NCBI GenBank assembly: GCA_943787725.1
Contig: CALSNM010000001.1
Location: 310,001-374,000, forward strand
DNA from: an uncultured Flavobacteriales bacterium
GTDB lineage: Bacteria > Bacteroidota > Bacteroidia > Flavobacteriales_D > Parvicellaceae
Direction of reading: 5' to 3'
DNA length: 64,000 nucleotides
This document shows positions 1-9,500 of the stretch, in pieces. Below the pieces are notes generated by a model that saw only the letters and a list, made by a program, of their open reading frames with translations, had not been told where the DNA came from and searched no databases. The first letter of the stretch is position 1. Every line of letters begins with the position of its first letter. Made by a program: the position numbers and the translations under genes.

Positions 1-758
1 TTTTTACCTCCTAGCTCTAAACTCAATTTTTTAAACATTGGAGCAGCAACTTTAGCAATAGCTCTTCCGGTAGCTGTGCCTCCAGTGAATGAAATTGCCT
101 TAATTCCAGGATGCGTCGTTATTGGAGAGCCTACGCTTGGCCCCATTCCATGAATAATGTTTAATACTCCTTTCGGCAAGCCTGCTTCAATACATAACTT
201 AGAAAACAAATAAGCTGTCATGGGTGTTACTTCAGAAGGTTTTGCAACTACGCAATTCCCTGAAGCTAATGCTGGTGCAATTTTCCACGTAAAAAGATAC
301 AATGGAAGGTTCCATGGAGAGATACACCCAACCACTCCGATTGGTTTACGCAAAGTATAATTAATTGCTACACCATCCATATCATGACTTTCGGAAGCGT
401 AATGTAAAACAGCCGTTGCAAAAAAGCGCATGTTACTTGCAGCACGCGGAATATCGACATGGGTTGCAAGTTTAACTGGTTTACCATTATCGATGGATTC
501 AGCTTTAGCTAATTCTTCTAAATTCTCTTCAATCAAATCAGCAATACGCAACATTATTTTTGAGCGTTCTTCTTTTGGAGTTGCGCTCCAGCTAGCAAAA
601 GCTTGATTTGCCGCGTTATAGGCTAATTCAATATCCTTTTCATTCGAATCAGGAATTTGACTATATACTTTTCCAATAGATGGGTTGTAATTATCCAAAA
701 AAGAATTATTAATCGGTTCTACTAACGCACCATTTATGTAATTAAGAATTTTTTCCAT
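1..758 (-). CDS. Aldehyde dehydrogenase, N-terminal part (2-aminomuconic semialdehyde dehydrogenase-like)
   Basis: NAD-dependent aldehyde dehydrogenase cut by the window edge: about 252 N-terminal codons are present and the catalytic-Cys half lies outside. The start is the ATG at 756-758 (MEKILNYINGALVEP). Visible family landmarks are the substrate/NAD segment ISPWNLPLYLFTWKIAPALA, the Rossmann-loop motif SFTGGTATGR and, at the very edge, LELGGK with the general-base glutamate. The text around DIPRAASNMRFFA and SPWNLPLYL resembles ALDH8-type 2-aminomuconic semialdehyde dehydrogenase of the kynurenine/tryptophan breakdown pathway more than generic ALDHs. This subfamily call is from memory of the family, not an alignment. 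A cyclase/kynurenine formamidase-like gene at 50.5 kb would fit the same pathway. The general family is certain; the substrate is inference. Confidence 0.9.
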   Translation of the reverse strand, partial: MEKILNYINGALVEPINNSFLDNYNPSIGKVYSQIPDSNEKDIELAYNAANQAFASWSATPKEERSKIMLRIADLIEENLEELAKAESIDNGKPVKLATHVDIPRAASNMRFFATAVLHYASESHDMDGVAINYTLRKPIGVVGCISPWNLPLYLFTWKIAPALASGNCVVAKPSEVTPMTAYLFSKLCIEAGLPKGVLNIIHGMGPSVGSPITTHPGIKAISFTGGTATGRAIAKVAAPMFKKLSLELGGK

Positions 759-772
759 AGTTCAAGAGTTTC

Positions 773-1009
773 TTATCGACAAACATCTAACGCTTCCTCA
801 AATTTTGCCATTTCTTCTGCATCATTTCCTAATGATTTGATTATGTCGACATAGATTGCTCGGCACGAATCACCAATTACAGTCAACTCTATTAGAGTCC
901 GCTCTAAACTGTTGCGTATAGCATTGACATAACCTTTCTGAATCTGGATGAACAGGATCACTGCAAGACTGAAGGCTAATTGAAAATAAAACACCAACTG
1001 AAAATACAA
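773..1009 (-). CDS. Small hypothetical protein, doubtful
   Basis: A 78-codon open frame that ends 14 bp before the aldehyde dehydrogenase start, so it could be the first gene of that transcript. It has no ATG: only TTG at 1009 or internal GTG codons could start it, and an in-frame stop lies just upstream. The predicted product begins with a hydrophobic helix (roughly residues 2-22), followed by a charged helical tail ending in EEALDVCR with two cysteines. I recognise no family. The terminator at 1054-1084 separates it from the next gene. It could equally be a leader region or the tail of a decayed gene. Confidence 0.3.
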   Translation of the reverse strand: MYFQLVFYFQLAFSLAVILFIQIQKGYVNAIRNSLERTLIELTVIGDSCRAIYVDIIKSLGNDAEEMAKFEEALDVCR

Positions 1010-1053
1010 TTTTCTTTAACACAATCGAATAATTTAGAAGTTTCCTCAAATGT

Positions 1054-1084
1054 AAAAGCCTTTTGATAAAATCAAAAGGCTTTT
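1054..1084 (-). terminator. Rho-independent terminator after the SprB-repeat operon
   Basis: Perfect 14-bp inverted repeat (AAAAGCCTTTTGAT / ATCAAAAGGCTTTT) with a 3-nt loop, 24 bp beyond the stop of the minus-strand gene ending at 1108. Read on the minus strand, the stem ends in a short T-run. It closes the four-gene cluster that starts at 15.7 kb. The stem is symmetric enough to act in both directions. Confidence 0.8.
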
Positions 1085-1107
1085 AACTACTAAATATTTA
1101 AATCTAG

Positions 1108-1420
1108 TTATTGTTTCACAATTTTCTTATGAACAGAGTGACCTTCGACTGAAATTTGTAGCATATAAATACCCGCTTCCAAAGCTTCAATGTTTACTTC
1201 TGCTTTATTGGCAGAAGCGCTTTCATTCTTGATTAATTTTCCATTCATATCCAATATTGAATAGCTCCAATTTGAGGCTTCAACAATTATCGAAAAGAAT
1301 CCATTACTTGGGTTTGGTTGAACTCTAGCGTTTAATAATAATTCGTCTATTGAATTTGGTGGGTTTGGAGGAGCAATAGTATGCCTATTAGAACGTGTAG
1401 TATTATGATCTTGTGCTTTT
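1108..1420. repeat. Direct repeat copy 1: 3' end of paralogous surface-protein gene
   Basis: About 310 bp nearly identical to 2949-3261. The inner ~150 bp (about 1269-1420, covering the start of the sorting domain and the DHNTTRSNR motif) appears identical base for base. This points to a recent duplication or gene conversion between the tails of two adjacent paralogues. Confidence 0.85.
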
Positions 1421-2901
1421 GTTGCGGTGCAAGTATTAGGAGTGGCAATTTGCACTAAATAGGATATGTTTGATGTATTTGGCACCGCAATATCTGTATA
1501 AACTAAGGTCGTTAGCGATACTGAATCGACCACTTCCCAATCATTTGTTCCGGTTGAATCTCTTAAAATTCTATAGTAAAAATTACTTGTAAACCCTCCA
1601 TAAGCTTGCCATACTAAATCAGCTGTATTACCCACTAAGTTTGGTGCATTCAAGTGAATTGTTTGATGGAAATCACTTAAGTCACTTTCATTACCACAAC
1701 TATCAACTACAGAAATCTTATAACGATATTGGGTTACTTGTGGATTTACTCCGCCAGTAACATCTTCATACTGACTTAAAGAATCATAAGGGACACTGTC
1801 TACATATGTATAGGTGCCAACGACATCTCTATATACATTAAAATGCGAGATCCCATTTGCTATAGGTTTTTCCCAAACAATAACGTTCTTAGTTGATGTT
1901 GAATCTACCGTAACAACACATACTTCAATAGGAATTACGTCAATACCAATGTTCGCAGTATCTGTTGCAACACAGCCATTAGCATCTGTAACAGTCAAAA
2001 TATAATCTCCAGCTGCTAGGTTTGTTTCAGTTTCAGTTGTTCCACCACTTTCCCAAGAATAAACCAAAGGCATTGTTCCTCCAATAGGAAAAGCTTCGGA
2101 GGAACCTATTGCATTAGAGCAAGTTGTGTTTACCGAAAGTACAGAAACGCCTAATGTGCCTGGATCAATTTCAATATACGCCGTATCTGTCGCAATACAA
2201 CCATTAGCATCTGTAACGGTAAAAATATAATCTCCCGCTGCTAGGTTTGTTTCAATTAACCCTGTTCCACCACTTTCCCAAGAATAATCATAAGGCATTG
2301 TTCCTCCAATAGGAAAAGCTTCAGAAGACCCTATTGCGTTGGTACAGATTGTGTTTACTGAAGATACTGAAACCTCTAAAAGCATTGGTTCATCAAGATA
2401 AACTTGCATAGAATCTGAACAGCCATTCAAGTCTGTAATCACAACCACATTGTAACCAACATGACCAGAATAATTTGTAACATCCGTTGTTTGATCCGAA
2501 ACCCATAAATAGGTAAAGGAACCTGCTCCGCCAGTAGCGTTTACGGTTACAACCCCATCAGTATCCCCTTGGCAGGAAATACTATCATCAATTGTAAACG
2601 ACGCGTAAATTGGAGAGGCTTCTAAATCGACCATGTCTGGAAAGCTTTCTTGGTCATCCTGCACAAATATCTCAACCATTCCTCCACACAAACCAGTAAA
2701 GTAGTTATCAGTCTGAAAAGTTACACCATTATCAACACTATATTGAATTAGGCCAGTACCCCCTGAAGCATTAATTACTATTTCTCCATTGCAAGAATCA
2801 GAACAAGATGGATGGATGACGACAACTTCATCTATCATTAGTTGACCAAACATCTGCCCGAAGCCTAATAAAAGTGCAATCGTAAATAAAAACTTTTTCA
2901 T
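1108..2901 (-). CDS. SprB-repeat surface protein with type A T9SS sorting domain (597 aa)
   Basis: Secreted or cell-surface protein of the type IX secretion system. Residues 1-20 are a signal peptide (MKKFLFTIALLLGFGQMFGQ). Four SprB-type repeats follow (about residues 25-320), each with the Cys...GG/GGT...Y.W...G.Y.V.V.D.NGC pattern. Repeats 3 and 4 are nearly identical (both contain IGSSEAFPIGGTMP), a recent ~65-aa internal duplication. Next come two fibronectin-like segments (about 325-500) with the landmarks VDSCGNESDLSDFHQTIHL and KAQDHNTTRSNR. The last ~75 residues form the type A (Por) sorting domain, from VQPNPSNGFFSI to HKKIVKQ. It is the last gene of the four-gene cluster, 47 bp after its neighbour, and a terminator follows. 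A role in adhesion or as surface coat is inferred from the repeats; no enzyme motif is seen. Confidence 0.9.
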   Translation of the reverse strand: MKKFLFTIALLLGFGQMFGQLMIDEVVVIHPSCSDSCNGEIVINASGGTGLIQYSVDNGVTFQTDNYFTGLCGGMVEIFVQDDQESFPDMVDLEASPIYASFTIDDSISCQGDTDGVVTVNATGGAGSFTYLWVSDQTTDVTNYSGHVGYNVVVITDLNGCSDSMQVYLDEPMLLEVSVSSVNTICTNAIGSSEAFPIGGTMPYDYSWESGGTGLIETNLAAGDYIFTVTDANGCIATDTAYIEIDPGTLGVSVLSVNTTCSNAIGSSEAFPIGGTMPLVYSWESGGTTETETNLAAGDYILTVTDANGCVATDTANIGIDVIPIEVCVVTVDSTSTKNVIVWEKPIANGISHFNVYRDVVGTYTYVDSVPYDSLSQYEDVTGGVNPQVTQYRYKISVVDSCGNESDLSDFHQTIHLNAPNLVGNTADLVWQAYGGFTSNFYYRILRDSTGTNDWEVVDSVSLTTLVYTDIAVPNTSNISYLVQIATPNTCTATKAQDHNTTRSNRHTIAPPNPPNSIDELLLNARVQPNPSNGFFSIIVEASNWSYSILDMNGKLIKNESASANKAEVNIEALEAGIYMLQISVEGHSVHKKIVKQ

Positions 2902-2948
2902 AATATGACTTTTTTTAATGTAACTATTAATTGATGCAATAAAAAATC

Positions 2949-3261
2949 TTACTGTTTCACAATTTTCTTATAAACAGAATTACCTTCTACTGAAATTTGT
3001 AGCATATAAATACCCGCTTCTAAAGCTTCAATGTTTACTTCTGCTGTATTGAAAGAAGCGCTTCCATTTTTAATTAATTTTCCATTCATATCCAATATTG
3101 AATAGGTCCAATTTGAGGCTTCAACAATTATCGAAAAGAATCCATTACTTGGGTTTGGTTGAACTCTAGCGTTTAATAATAATTCGTCTATTGAATTTGG
3201 TGGGTTTGGAGGAGCAATAGTATGCCTATTAGAACGTGTAGTATTATGATCTTGTGCTTTT
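2949..3261. repeat. Direct repeat copy 2: 3' end of paralogous surface-protein gene
   Basis: Second copy of the ~310-bp repeat described at 1108-1420. The identical core is about 3110-3261. Differences between copies are confined mostly to the first ~150 bp (sorting-domain 3' end). Confidence 0.85.
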
Positions 3262-6200
3262 TCTGCTAAACATGGAAAAGTTGGAACAACCTCAATGTCA
3301 TATTCCAAGCCCGCCAATGAAGGATATGTATTATCGCTATAAGTATGAACATTAGCCGCCACAGAATCTAAAACTTCCCATCCTGTAGTTGGATGATATC
3401 TGTTTATATAAAACGTCAAATAGTCAAATCCTATATAATCATCCCAAACAAGATTAACTGTATTATTAAGCCCTATATTTGAAACTAAATGTATAGTTTT
3501 GTGATAAGCTAAAAATTCGGAAAAATTTCCACAACTATCAATCGTTCTGAGTTTATAGCGATAAGAGTGCACACTAGAATTTGCCGCTGTATCAACAAAC
3601 TGACTTAAAGAGTCAAAAGGAACTGTTCCTAGCAGTTGAAACACATTTAGGGAACTTGTTTCTTTATGAATCTCATATTCTGAAATGCCTAAATTCTGCT
3701 CTTTATTCCAAACCACTACATTCGCTCCAGAAATACTATCTACTGTTACCATACAAATTTCGGCAGCATTTAAATTAACTCCAAAAAGCTCTGAATACTC
3801 AACACCTTGACAACCATTTGAGTCTGTTACTACTAACTCATAACTCCCTACTGGTGCATTGAATAAATCTTCACTGCTTGCACCGTTACTCCATGCGTAT
3901 GAATAAGGTAAAGCACCTCCTGTTACAGAAACCAAAATTTCTCCACTACCTCCTTGGCATGCAGGTTGAATAACTTGATCAACAATAATTGAAGGTCCTG
4001 CAGAATTACTAACTGTATAGCTAGCAGTTGCCGTACACAAATTATTATCTGTAACAGATAAAAAATATGTTCCAGCTGCTAGGTTTGTAGCATCTGATGT
4101 TGTTGATCCACAATTTGCTATTACATTATTAATATTGGAAACATCGTCTCCAACCCCAGCCTGAATTCCTGAAGCATCCGTTAAAACGAAATTACATTCA
4201 AATGCATAAGACCCCGTTTCGTTAAAAATAACATCAACAGTATCTCCATTATTTACAGCAATAAAGAAGCACTCAGGACCCGCGCCAACTAACGAAGCGC
4301 CGTAATTCCCATAAAAATTACCGTTTACAAAAATATCAACGGTGTTACCACTCCAGCCATCACCGAAATCATCTGTTATGCATAATTCGTAATTGCACTG
4401 ACTTTCCTCTCCTGACCAAAGATAATTATATCCACCTACTCCACCTGTAGCAGCAACTGAAATCATACCATCTGCACTGGCACAAGAAGCATCCGTTATA
4501 GTAGCTGAAGACAAATCAATTGACATAGGTTCAGATACAGCAAAAACATGAACCGATCCACAACCGGCATCATCGAAAATTGTAACATCATAAATCCCCG
4601 CAGCTAAGCCAGAAATGTCTTCGGTATGCTCCCCAGTTGACCAATCAATAGTATAAGGTACTGATCCGCCAGTAATTGTTAAATCAATTCCTCCATCATT
4701 TCCACCATTACACGATGCATCTATTATATTACTTGTAATAACAGGTCCAGAATTACTTGTAATATTTACCGTTTCACTAACAGAACATAAGGCTCCATCG
4801 GTTACAGTAACTAAATAAACACCTGCAAGCAAACTATCTGCCAATGCAAAAGTAGAGCCGTTAGACCATTGATAAGAGTAGGGAAGAACACCTCCTGTTG
4901 ATGCAGTAACTTCAGCAGAACCATCACTAATGCCACATGAGGGTGCAACAGAAGAAATTGTATTCGAGATTACTGCAGGTTCTAAAACCGTCACAGTGTC
5001 TATTGCTTGACAGCCTAATCCATCCGTTACCCAAACCATATGAACCCCAGCGCAAACATTTGACAAACTATCTCCTACCATACCATTACTACATATGTAT
5101 GAGTAATTCCCGTCACCTCCAGATGCTGACAACTCAATTGCACCATCGCAACTCCCATAGCATGAAGCAGGACTTAATGAAGACGACAAGTTGATATTCG
5201 AAATTGTCGAATTTATCGTAAAAGGGTTCGATTCAATTACACAACCATTCGTATCTGAAACCGTTAAAACATAAGACCCCGGCGGTGCATTAAATAGGTC
5301 TAAAGTAGACGACCCTCCCGTATAATTATATGTATAAGTTCCTGGGCCCGTTCCACCCGAAACTGTAATACCCGTAATACTACCATCCGTATTTGCACAG
5401 GAAGCATCACTAACCAAGGCGGAACTGGCATTAATGGCAAAGCCATTGGTTGGCGCAACTAAGTAAATAATAGTATCTAAATACGCCGAACAAGTATTTA
5501 ATTGAACTGTAAAATCAGAAAGTTGCTCCGTACCAATACTATCCACTACTATTTGTCCACTTTGATCAGCCATTTGTGTTACTGGGGGCAATGTATCACC
5601 ATACTGATTTAAACCACTAAGGATATAAGTAGAATCTTGGGTAAGACCTGAAAAAACAAGATATCCGTCCGCTATGTTGCAAGCTGTTGGGTTTGAAGAT
5701 GTAACTGAAAAATTAATAGGTGCTGGTTCCAGAATGGTGTGCGAAGAGGATGCAATACAACCCAATGAATCCTGAACAATTAACCCATATAAACCAGCTG
5801 TAATATTTGCAAATTCAGATAACGATTGGTACGACCCTCCTTCATCAATGGAATATTGATAACCATTATTAGCAAAGGGAGTTCCTCCAAAAGCTCCAGA
5901 ATTCCCATTCCCATCCATAAAATTAATGACACCATCGTTACCACCGTGGCAAGAAACATTTTCCGCATCTATTGTAAAGACTAACGCGCTAGGTTCACTG
6001 ATTACTAAAGTAATACTGTCATAACATTCGTTATCATCAGAAACCATACATTCATAAGAGCCTGGACATAAACCATTTACACTAGGCGTGCTCTCGCCAT
6101 TTGTCCAGAAATACATATAACCTGATGAAACAGTACCTCCTGAAACATTTACGGAAGCAGATCCATTGCAATCGCCATTACAAATAACATCAGACGAAGT

Positions 6201-6518
6201 AGAACTAGTTATGTCCAAAAGAGCAGGCTCCGTCATTACCACCGTTGTGTCGGCATATAAACTAAGTACTGGATCATGTACCCAAATATCGTAGGTGCCT
6301 GCGCACAAAGAATTAAAAAAATTCTGACTATAATAAGTGGCTCCACCATCTATACTATATTGATAGGGGCCTGAGGTTCCACTTGCAGATATGTTCAGAG
6401 AGCCATTACATAATGCGTGGCATTGAGGAGATTCAACTCCAACGTTGTTAATTACTAATTGGGCCATCACTATACCATTGGCAAGAACCAATACTAACGC
6501 ACAAAAATATTTCTTCAT
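2949..6518 (-). CDS. SprB-repeat surface protein with type A T9SS sorting domain (1189 aa)
   Basis: T9SS-exported surface protein. Signal peptide at residues 1-19 (MKKYFCALVLVLANGIVMAQ). About ten SprB-type repeats follow (about residues 25-940), then the two-part C-terminal module (ICMVTVDS... / VWDDYIGF...FYINRYHPTTGW) with KAQDHNTTRSNR, and a type A sorting domain ending in YKKIVKQ. The repeat near residues 700-820 is interrupted by a ~100-aa insert beginning CITDDFGDGWSGNTVDIFVNG, a different beta-rich domain with GDGWSG-type residues, after which the repeat resumes with ATNLAAGTYFLSVTD. The sorting domain is almost identical in DNA and protein to that of the gene at 1108-2901. The start lies 8 bp after the upstream gene's stop, so the two are co-transcribed. 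Function is inferred as adhesion. Confidence 0.9.
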   Translation of the reverse strand: MKKYFCALVLVLANGIVMAQLVINNVGVESPQCHALCNGSLNISASGTSGPYQYSIDGGATYYSQNFFNSLCAGTYDIWVHDPVLSLYADTTVVMTEPALLDITSSTSSDVICNGDCNGSASVNVSGGTVSSGYMYFWTNGESTPSVNGLCPGSYECMVSDDNECYDSITLVISEPSALVFTIDAENVSCHGGNDGVINFMDGNGNSGAFGGTPFANNGYQYSIDEGGSYQSLSEFANITAGLYGLIVQDSLGCIASSSHTILEPAPINFSVTSSNPTACNIADGYLVFSGLTQDSTYILSGLNQYGDTLPPVTQMADQSGQIVVDSIGTEQLSDFTVQLNTCSAYLDTIIYLVAPTNGFAINASSALVSDASCANTDGSITGITVSGGTGPGTYTYNYTGGSSTLDLFNAPPGSYVLTVSDTNGCVIESNPFTINSTISNINLSSSLSPASCYGSCDGAIELSASGGDGNYSYICSNGMVGDSLSNVCAGVHMVWVTDGLGCQAIDTVTVLEPAVISNTISSVAPSCGISDGSAEVTASTGGVLPYSYQWSNGSTFALADSLLAGVYLVTVTDGALCSVSETVNITSNSGPVITSNIIDASCNGGNDGGIDLTITGGSVPYTIDWSTGEHTEDISGLAAGIYDVTIFDDAGCGSVHVFAVSEPMSIDLSSATITDASCASADGMISVAATGGVGGYNYLWSGEESQCNYELCITDDFGDGWSGNTVDIFVNGNFYGNYGASLVGAGPECFFIAVNNGDTVDVIFNETGSYAFECNFVLTDASGIQAGVGDDVSNINNVIANCGSTTSDATNLAAGTYFLSVTDNNLCTATASYTVSNSAGPSIIVDQVIQPACQGGSGEILVSVTGGALPYSYAWSNGASSEDLFNAPVGSYELVVTDSNGCQGVEYSELFGVNLNAAEICMVTVDSISGANVVVWNKEQNLGISEYEIHKETSSLNVFQLLGTVPFDSLSQFVDTAANSSVHSYRYKLRTIDSCGNFSEFLAYHKTIHLVSNIGLNNTVNLVWDDYIGFDYLTFYINRYHPTTGWEVLDSVAANVHTYSDNTYPSLAGLEYDIEVVPTFPCLAEKAQDHNTTRSNRHTIAPPNPPNSIDELLLNARVQPNPSNGFFSIIVEASNWTYSILDMNGKLIKNGSASFNTAEVNIEALEAGIYMLQISVEGNSVYKKIVKQ

Positions 6519-6526
6519 AATTTATT

Positions 6527-9500
6527 CTATTGTTTTATCAATCTTAAGGCTTTTGTCTCTTTATCGGAAGAGATTATTATCAAATACATTCCGGTTTCAA
6601 ACTCAGAAATATCAAAACCAATTGTTTTGTTTTCTTTTGCACACAATTTGTTCGCGAGTCGTTTTCCTTGAAGATCAAAAATCTCAATATTTTTTTCTGT
6701 TGCCAGCCCATCAAAATACAGTGTAAATATGCCGTTGGTAGGGTTTGGCATAATAGTAAATTGTTCGGCTAATAATTCATCTATCACTGTATCATCGTTT
6801 GGTTGCAATATTGAAGCTCGATTAGATCGAGTAGTGTTGTGATCTTGCGCTTTCTCTGCTAAACAGGGTGAACTAGGAACAACCTCTATACCGTATTCCA
6901 ATCCAGTAATTGATAAACCACTATTATCAGTATAACTGTGAACATTCGAAGCAACTGAATCAATTAATTCCCAGCCCGTAGAAGGGTGATATCTATTAAT
7001 ATAAAAAGTAGAATAAGCAAAGCCTATGTAATCGTCCCAGGATAGATTGATAACATTGTTTAATCCTATATTAGATGCCAAATGGATGGTTTTATGGTAT
7101 GCCAAAAAATCCGAAGCATTAGAGCAACTATCCAATGTTCTTAACTTATATCTGTAAGAATGAGTCCCAGAATTTGCAGCAGTGTCAACAAATTGCGATA
7201 AACTGTCAAATGGAACCGTTCCTAGAAGCTGAAAAACATTAAATGAGCTAGTCTCCTTGTAAATTTCGTATTCGGAAATACCTAAATTCTGTTCTTTGTT
7301 CCAAACAATAATATTTGCTCCAGTTGCTGTATCAACAGTAACCATACAAATAGGTGTTGCATTAAAGTTAACGCCAATTAAGTTCGCATATTCTACACCC
7401 ATGCAGCCCGCTGAATCTGTAACAGTTAATTCATATTCTCCTATTTGCGCATTTAATAAATCTTCATTGTTTGAACCATTCGACCATAGGTAAGTATATG
7501 GAGTCACTCCGCCTGAAACAGAGACCAATATTTCTCCTGTGGCACCTTGGCAAGTTGGCTGATTAACCTGATCAATAGATACGATTGGTCCAGCGACATT
7601 ACTAATCGTATAATTTGCCATTGCCAAACACCCATTTGCATCTGAAACAGATAAAGTGTAAGCGCCAGGAGACAAACCGGTTTCAATCGACGAAACACCT
7701 CCTGAAGACCATAAATAATTAAGATTTCCTGAACCTCCCGATGCAGAAACAGCAATAACCCCATCAGAATTCCCACAGCTTGCATCAGAAGTGGTAAAAC
7801 TTGATAAATCAATAGGAACACTTCCATTTAACGTAATAGCTTCTATTACGGTACAACCGCTTGCATCAGATAGTATGACATCATAAATACCAGCGGCTAA
7901 ATTTGAAATATCTTCCGTCGACTCTCCAGTAGACCAATCGAATGAGTAAGGCGAGTTGCCTCCGGAAACAGTCAAATCAATATTTCCGTCAGTATTTCCA
8001 TTACAAGAAGGTGAGGTCAACGATGCTGTAATCAAAGGTGCATTTGCACTTGTCATGTTGACTGTTTCCGAAACGTTACAACCATTATCATCTTGCACAT
8101 TAACAACATAAACTCCAGCTAACAAACTATCAGCAGCGGTAGAGGTATTTCCATTCGACCATTGATATGTATAGGGTGCTATACCTCCAGTTGTTCCTGT
8201 AATCTCTGCCATCCCATTGCTCAAACCGCAAGATGGCTCTGTTAGCGAAATAGTATTTACAATTGAAGATGGTTCAAGAATTGTTCCAGTAGATATCCCT
8301 TCACAGTTATTCGCATCAGTCACTGTGACACTATAAGTACCTGAACAAATATTAGTCGCTAAAGACCCCGTAACCCCATTACTCCATTGAAATGAATAGG
8401 GAGCCAATCCACCAGAAACTGACACATCTAAAGTCCCATCACATAGAGCAAAACATGAGGCGTCAGTTGCTGACACATTTAAATTTAGTGAAGCAACCGT
8501 GGATAAAATTTGATAGCTTAGAGAAGATGCACTACATCCATTTGAATCAGTTACAGTAAAAACATAGGTTCCTGGAGTAGCGTTTAATAAATCAACTGTA
8601 GGGTTGGGTATCTGATTGTAATCATAAGACATAGGAGGCGTTCCTCCAACTATTGAAAACCCAACTAAGCTTCCATCATTATTTGCACAAGAGGCATCGG
8701 TAACAGAAACCCCCGTTTCATTAATTGAAATTCCAACTCCTTGGTTAATTATGTAAGTGTTACTATCAATATACGAACAACCATTTTGACTGGCCATGAT
8801 ATTAGTAAATTGTCCCGCAGCTAACCCTACAATTTTTAAAACACCGTTACTGTCTGAATTAAGCGTTAAAGGACCCTGAGATCCTAATTGATCCGTAAAT
8901 GAAATGTCATATGAAGACGCTACAGCTAAACCAGTTAAAACCAATTCACCATCGGAGGCTACACAATTTGTTGTTTCTATAGTAATTACAGAAAAAGTGA
9001 TCGCACTTGGTTCAGAAACCGCAATAGACGAAGAACTCATACATCCGTTTGCATCCAAGACCATAACTTCATATAATCCTGCTGACAAACCTGTATAAGA
9101 TGATGTCGTTTGAAAACTTACTCCATTCATCTATAGAATATGAATAGGGAGGTGTTCCTCCAGAAGCATCAAAATCTATTGTTCCATCTGCAAACCCATT
9201 GCAACTTACAGCACCGGGAATTGCCAAAAAGGTGAGAGCTGTTGGTTCATTTATTATTGTGTTATCGGTATATACACACCCCGAATTGTCAACAACTGTT
9301 AAACCATAGCTACCTGCACATAACCCGGATTCCGATTGTAGCTGTCCTCCAGAACTCCAAGAATAACTATAAGGTAGGGTTCCACCACTAGGCAAAATGG
9401 TCGCAGTACCATCACAATCTCCATTACAAGTAACGTCAGTTACTGTTATTGAACCAGTAATTGGGGTTGGCTCCGAAATAACCAATGATTCCACAATAAG

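Noticed and set aside
9069-9130. Programmed ribosomal frameshifting between the two halves of the 6527-11573 gene
   Set aside because: No slippery heptamer is evident at the site, and similar isolated indels occur in housekeeping genes of the window.
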